Shown in pieces: positions 31,483 to 34,207 of a DNA stretch of 34,207 nucleotides. The stretch covers positions 1 to 34,207 of the forward strand of contig JAHJXZ010000276.1 in the NCBI GenBank assembly GCA_018827205.1, in the 5' to 3' direction. The translations under genes and the position numbers were made by a program. How positions within the stretch are numbered: position 1 is the stretch's first letter; each line of letters opens with the position of its first letter. Source of the DNA: Gammaproteobacteria bacterium. Lineage in GTDB: Bacteria; Pseudomonadota; Gammaproteobacteria; Pseudomonadales; Pseudomonadaceae. Under the pieces are notes generated by a model. That model was not told the origin of the DNA and made no database searches. It saw nothing but the letters and a program-made list of their open reading frames with translations.

Positions 31483-32985
31483 TTAGGCGCTGACGCTTTG
31501 CTCCAGTTGCAGCAGTGCATCAGAGCGCGACTGTACTTCGCGGTAGCGCTCAGCGTCGCTGGCGAGAACGTCAGCCATGGCCGGGAAAATCTCGTTCAGT
31601 TTGGTGCGCCATTGCTCTGACTTCACCTGCTCGCCGAAGCAGCGCTGGATCAGGTCAAGCATGATCGAGACTGTTACCGAAGCGCCTGGCGAGGCGCCGA
31701 GCAGGGCGGCCAGAGAGCCGTCTTGGGCTGCCACCAGTTCGGTTCCGAACTGCAGGATGCCGCCGTTTTTCGCATGTTTCTTGATGATCTGCACGCGTTG
31801 GCCGGCGATCTCAATGCGCCAGTCTTCAGCTTTGGCCTCTGGATAGAAACCGCGCAAGGTTTCCAAGCGCTTCTCTTCGGACTGCAGCACTTCCTTGATC
31901 AGGTAGCGGGTCAGGTCGAAGTTGTCGCGCGCTACGGCCAGCATTGGGCCAATGTTGTTGAAGCGGATCGACAGCGGCAGGTCGAGGAACGAACCACGCT
32001 TGAGGAACTTGGTGGTGAAACCGGCGTAAGGGCCGAACAGCAGTGAAGTCTTGCCCTCCACTACGCGAGTATCCAGGTGCGGGACCGACATCGGCGGCGA
32101 GCCGACTGCTGCCTGGCTGTAGACCTTGGCCTGGTGCTGCTTGACCACTTCCGGGTTGTCGCAACGCAGCCACTGGCCGCTGACCGGGAAGCCGCCAAAG
32201 CCTTTGCCTTCCGGAATGCCGGACATCTGCAGCAGCGGCAGCGCCGCGCCACCGGCGCCGAGGAAGACGAACTTAGCCTGGATTTCCCGGCTGCTGCCGC
32301 TATTCAGGTCTTTGACACTGACGCGCCAGCCTTGACCGCTGCGCTTGAGGCCAACAACCTTTTGGCTGCAGGTGACCTTGGCTTCGTTCTGCTGGCGGAG
32401 GTGGTCGAGCAGGTGGACGGTCAGCGCGCCGAAGTTCACGTCGGTACCGGCCATTACGCGGGTGGCAGCGATAGGCTCGTTCGGGTCGCGACCCGGGAGC
32501 ATCAGCGGCATCCATTTCGCCATGGTGGCGCGGTCTTCACTGTATTCCATTTCGCTGAAGGCGTGATGAGCGGTCAGCGCAGTAAAGCGCTTCTTCAGGA
32601 AGTCGATGCCTTTTTGGCCACGCACGAAGCTTAAGTGCGGAACCGGGCTGATAAACGATTTAGGCGAGCCAAAGCGACCTTTCTCGACCAGGTAGGCCCA
32701 GAACTGCTTGGATTCCTCGAACTGAGCATTAATGGACACCGACTTTTTGATGTCGATCGAACCGTCTTCAGCTTCCGGCGTGTAGTTCAGCTCGCACAAG
32801 GCCGCATGGCCAGTACCCGCATTATTCCACGGGTAAGAGCTTTCGCTTGACGCCGTGCTCATCATCTCGAGAACTTCCAGCTTGATAGCAGGATCGAGTT
32901 CTTTCAACAGTACGGCCAAGGTCGCACTCATGATGCCGGCACCAACCAGCACCACATCCATTGTTTCGTAATCGTTTTGCGCCAT
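31483..32985 (-). CDS. mqo: Malate:quinone oxidoreductase
   Basis: 500-aa FAD-dependent membrane-associated enzyme oxidising malate to oxaloacetate with quinone as acceptor. The FAD motif is [20 protein letters not shown] near the N-terminus; [20 protein letters not shown] and [13 protein letters not shown] are family-typical, and the C-terminus retains [23 protein letters not shown] sits 6 nt before the ATG at 32985; an in-frame start at 33009 is poorer. Pseudomonads usually have two mqo genes; the downstream-of-lipoprotein context suggests the mqoB (PA4640) type, but I do not assign the letter firmly. It works with the fumarase of this window in the TCA cycle. Confidence 0.95.
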   Translation of the reverse strand: MAQNDYETMDVVLVGAGIMSATLAVLLKELDPAIKLEVLEMMSTASSESSYPWNNAGTGHAALCELNYTPEAEDGSIDIKKSVSINAQFEESKQFWAYLVEKGRFGSPKSFISPVPHLSFVRGQKGIDFLKKRFTALTAHHAFSEMEYSEDRATMAKWMPLMLPGRDPNEPIAATRVMAGTDVNFGALTVHLLDHLRQQNEAKVTCSQKVVGLKRSGQGWRVSVKDLNSGSSREIQAKFVFLGAGGAALPLLQMSGIPEGKGFGGFPVSGQWLRCDNPEVVKQHQAKVYSQAAVGSPPMSVPHLDTRVVEGKTSLLFGPYAGFTTKFLKRGSFLDLPLSIRFNNIGPMLAVARDNFDLTRYLIKEVLQSEEKRLETLRGFYPEAKAEDWRIEIAGQRVQIIKKHAKNGGILQFGTELVAAQDGSLAALLGASPGASVTVSIMLDLIQRCFGEQVKSEQWRTKLNEIFPAMADVLASDAERYREVQSRSDALLQLEQSVSA

Positions 32986-33440
32986 TACCACTTCTCCGCA
33001 AACCAGCACTCAATAGACGTTAGTCAGCTTGTGTATGCACACAGCCAATCAGCAGTCGGCGAGACGCTCAGGGTTGAAGGGAACAGGCTTCTGGGTGCAG
33101 ATGCCAACCGCGAGATCGTTCATTTTCGCCACACTCTTGTGAAGTTTTCCAAACCGTTTTTCACGCTCTTTTGGAGTCGTGAACCTCAAAACACGTCTGC
33201 CTGGACCGACTTTTCCACAACGTGAAGCGACCATTGCAGCAACTGCATGGCATTTCACAGTGGGAAAAAGCGGTAGCCGGAAGGCAGCGCGAAGTGGGCG
33301 ACTCTCTGGGGCGCGGCCGATGAATGGTGCATCAGCGTGACGGCAGGGCCCGAACAGGAGGCGTCCTTATAATCGGGGCGAGATTATAAGGGCAAAGCAG
33401 GAAAATTGATCGCTTAGTGTGACTTTTCTTCTTCCGCTGG
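32986..33440. other. Gene-free region upstream of malate:quinone oxidoreductase, with palindrome
   Basis: No credible gene is seen in these 455 nt. The notable element is a perfect 10-bp inverted repeat, CCTTATAATC (33365-33374) and GATTATAAGG (33382-33391), around GGGGCGA. It contains TATAAT on both strands. It may be a promoter/operator for the mqo transcript (about 400 nt upstream of its start). The rest is likely long 5' leader. Confidence 0.45.
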
Positions 33441-33674
33441 TCAGGCTGCCAGCGTTTGTCGCACGCGTAGGCATGGCGTGACCTGTGCGGTTCTGGCGCC
33501 GGCTGGCAGCGGCCGATTAAGCCAGCTGAGGCAGCTTTGTTGCACCTCAACCCAGCCGGAGCCCTGTGGCACCTGGGCTGACTGGCGCAGGGCGCGGCAG
33601 ATGCCTTGCACATCGATCAGGGCAAATGAGCGCATCGGACGGCGTGGTACGAGCAGGCTACGTAGTGAAAACAT
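33441..33674 (-). CDS. Small hypothetical protein
   Basis: 77-aa basic protein beginning MFSLRSLLVPRRPMRSFALIDVQG and containing GSGWVEVQQSCLSWLNRPLP. I do not recognise a named family, but the composition (regular helix/strand pattern, no low complexity) and position on the same strand as the malate:quinone oxidoreductase look gene-like. The ribosome binding site is weak (GAGTG about 8 nt upstream). No function is proposed. It could still be a non-coding reading frame. Confidence 0.5.
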   Translation of the reverse strand: MFSLRSLLVPRRPMRSFALIDVQGICRALRQSAQVPQGSGWVEVQQSCLSWLNRPLPAGARTAQVTPCLRVRQTLAA

Positions 33675-33768
33675 GACGGATCACTCACGAACAGGGAAGA
33701 CTAAAGTCTTATGCCTGATGCGCATGACAAGGGCGTTACGGGAACCTGTTGGCGCAATAAACGTCTTA

Positions 33769-34034
33769 GGGTCTGTTGCCGTTTCATCGCGAGCCGCGTT
33801 GCCGCGAGAAATGGCTCCCGGTTAGGCGCAGGACGCAGGTAATGGTCATTCCCTTGCCAAGTCCTGCAACAACAGCGGGGGCCATTTCCCGCGCAACCCG
33901 AAGGGCCGGGCCTGTTTTTGCGCGATGCTGCGTTTCTCGACACTCATTTGGAACAACCAAACGTCGTGTCTCGTGCCTTGCCTCGCGCAAAAACAGGCTC
34001 CGGTGCGGCCGTGAATGAAATGGCAGCAGACCCT
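33769..34034. mobile_element. MITE-like 266-bp structured element 2
   Basis: Outer arms at 33769-33787 and 34015-34033 match as inverted repeats at 17 of 19 positions. Inside are two separate hairpins: 33803-33815 with 33881-33893 (12 of 13; it encloses GCAGGAC/GTCCTGC) and a perfect 16-bp pair 33910-33925 with 33983-33998 that encloses TTTGG-AACAA-CCAAA. TTA lies directly before the left end (33766-33768) and one base past the right arm (34035-34037), as for element 1. It contains no believable gene. It explains most of the 438-nt gap between the small gene and the final lipoprotein gene. Confidence 0.65.
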
Positions 34035-34112
34035 TTAAGCAGCGCTGTCAGGCATTTACCGCGCTGGTTATACTGCGCGCCACTTCTACCCCTTATCTAT
34101 GGAGAGTTGAGC

Positions 34113-34207
34113 ATGCTGCATCGTCTGCTGTTTGGTCTGGTGGCTGTTGCCAGCCTTACTCTGGTGGGTTGCGCCCACAGCCCGCAACAACTCAGCCCAC
34201 AACCCAA
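34113..34207 (+). CDS. Lipoprotein, N-terminal part (possibly YajG-like)
   Basis: The window ends within this gene; 31 codons are visible. A ribosome binding site GGAGAG precedes the ATG. The signal peptide runs MLHRLLFGLVAVASLTLVGC, with lipobox LVGC and Cys20, Ala at +2. The following AHSPQQLSPQP resembles the start of YajG-type lipoproteins in Pseudomonas as I recall, but too little is present to be sure. Confidence 0.7.
   Translation, partial: MLHRLLFGLVAVASLTLVGCAHSPQQLSPQP

Noticed and set aside
33147-33162. Second ColR-box-like stretch ending GTTTTTCAC upstream of the malate:quinone oxidoreductase
   Set aside because: Two defined consensus positions fail, and there is no link to envelope genes.
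33049-33258. Open frames of 69-82 codons in the leader of the malate:quinone oxidoreductase
   Set aside because: No ribosome binding site, no family resemblance and overlapping frames on both strands.

Overview
The window reads as a chromosomal segment of a Pseudomonas species: GC-rich throughout, dense, and carrying gene neighbourhoods known from that genus (lldR/lldP/lldD; fumarase - sadC-type cyclase - ferredoxin reductase - enoyl-CoA hydratase - pykA; an mqoB-type malate:quinone oxidoreductase). No rRNA, tRNA, CRISPR array, transposase or phage gene was seen. Two MITE-like palindromic elements are the only mobile-type DNA. The species cannot be fixed from the sequence alone.

Layout. 1-4078: L-lactate utilisation (start of a probable D-lactate dehydrogenase, lldD, lldP) on the minus strand, with the divergent regulator lldR and a perfect LldR-type operator between them. 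4075-10627: a minus-strand run of seven genes. Five look like one operon (thermostable-hemolysin family protein, AMP-forming acyl ligase, heme-oxygenase-like diiron oxidase, short-chain dehydrogenase, secreted TPR protein) and are followed by a QseBC/PmrAB-like two-component system. This run is the best candidate for an undescribed pathway: activation, oxidation, reduction and possibly acyl transfer of an unknown, probably acyl, substrate. 10628-10981: promoter region with a lux-box-like palindrome and MITE 1. 10982-15977: small accessory and housekeeping genes, including a DJ-1/PfpI protein, a ribbon-helix-helix protein, a DUF4917 protein with SIR2-like motifs, an EamA exporter facing a MarR regulator across a repeated operator, an FKBP isomerase and a GNAT acetyltransferase.

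16031-22826: envelope-lipid block. An SH3-domain membrane protein, DgkA and a ColRS-like two-component system lie on the minus strand, divergent from an LtaS/MdoB-type sulfatase-fold transferase and a PAP2 phosphatase. A match to the ColR box (consensus recalled from P. putida work) sits between colR and the transferase. A transferase that uses phospholipid head groups leaves diacylglycerol, which DgkA would recycle, so the block makes sense as one regulated circuit. A small lipoprotein closes it.

22884-29090: class I [4Fe-4S] fumarase, a membrane GGDEF cyclase (sadC position), a [2Fe-2S] flavin reductase, an enoyl-CoA hydratase and pyruvate kinase, in the same order as P. aeruginosa PA4333-PA4329. 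29179-34207: two lipoproteins (one with TPR-like repeats), a DUF4124 protein, a PilZ c-di-GMP receptor, malate:quinone oxidoreductase, a small hypothetical gene, MITE 2 and the start of another lipoprotein. Central carbon enzymes (lactate, fumarate, malate, pyruvate) are unusually frequent here, but they are spread over separate transcription units.
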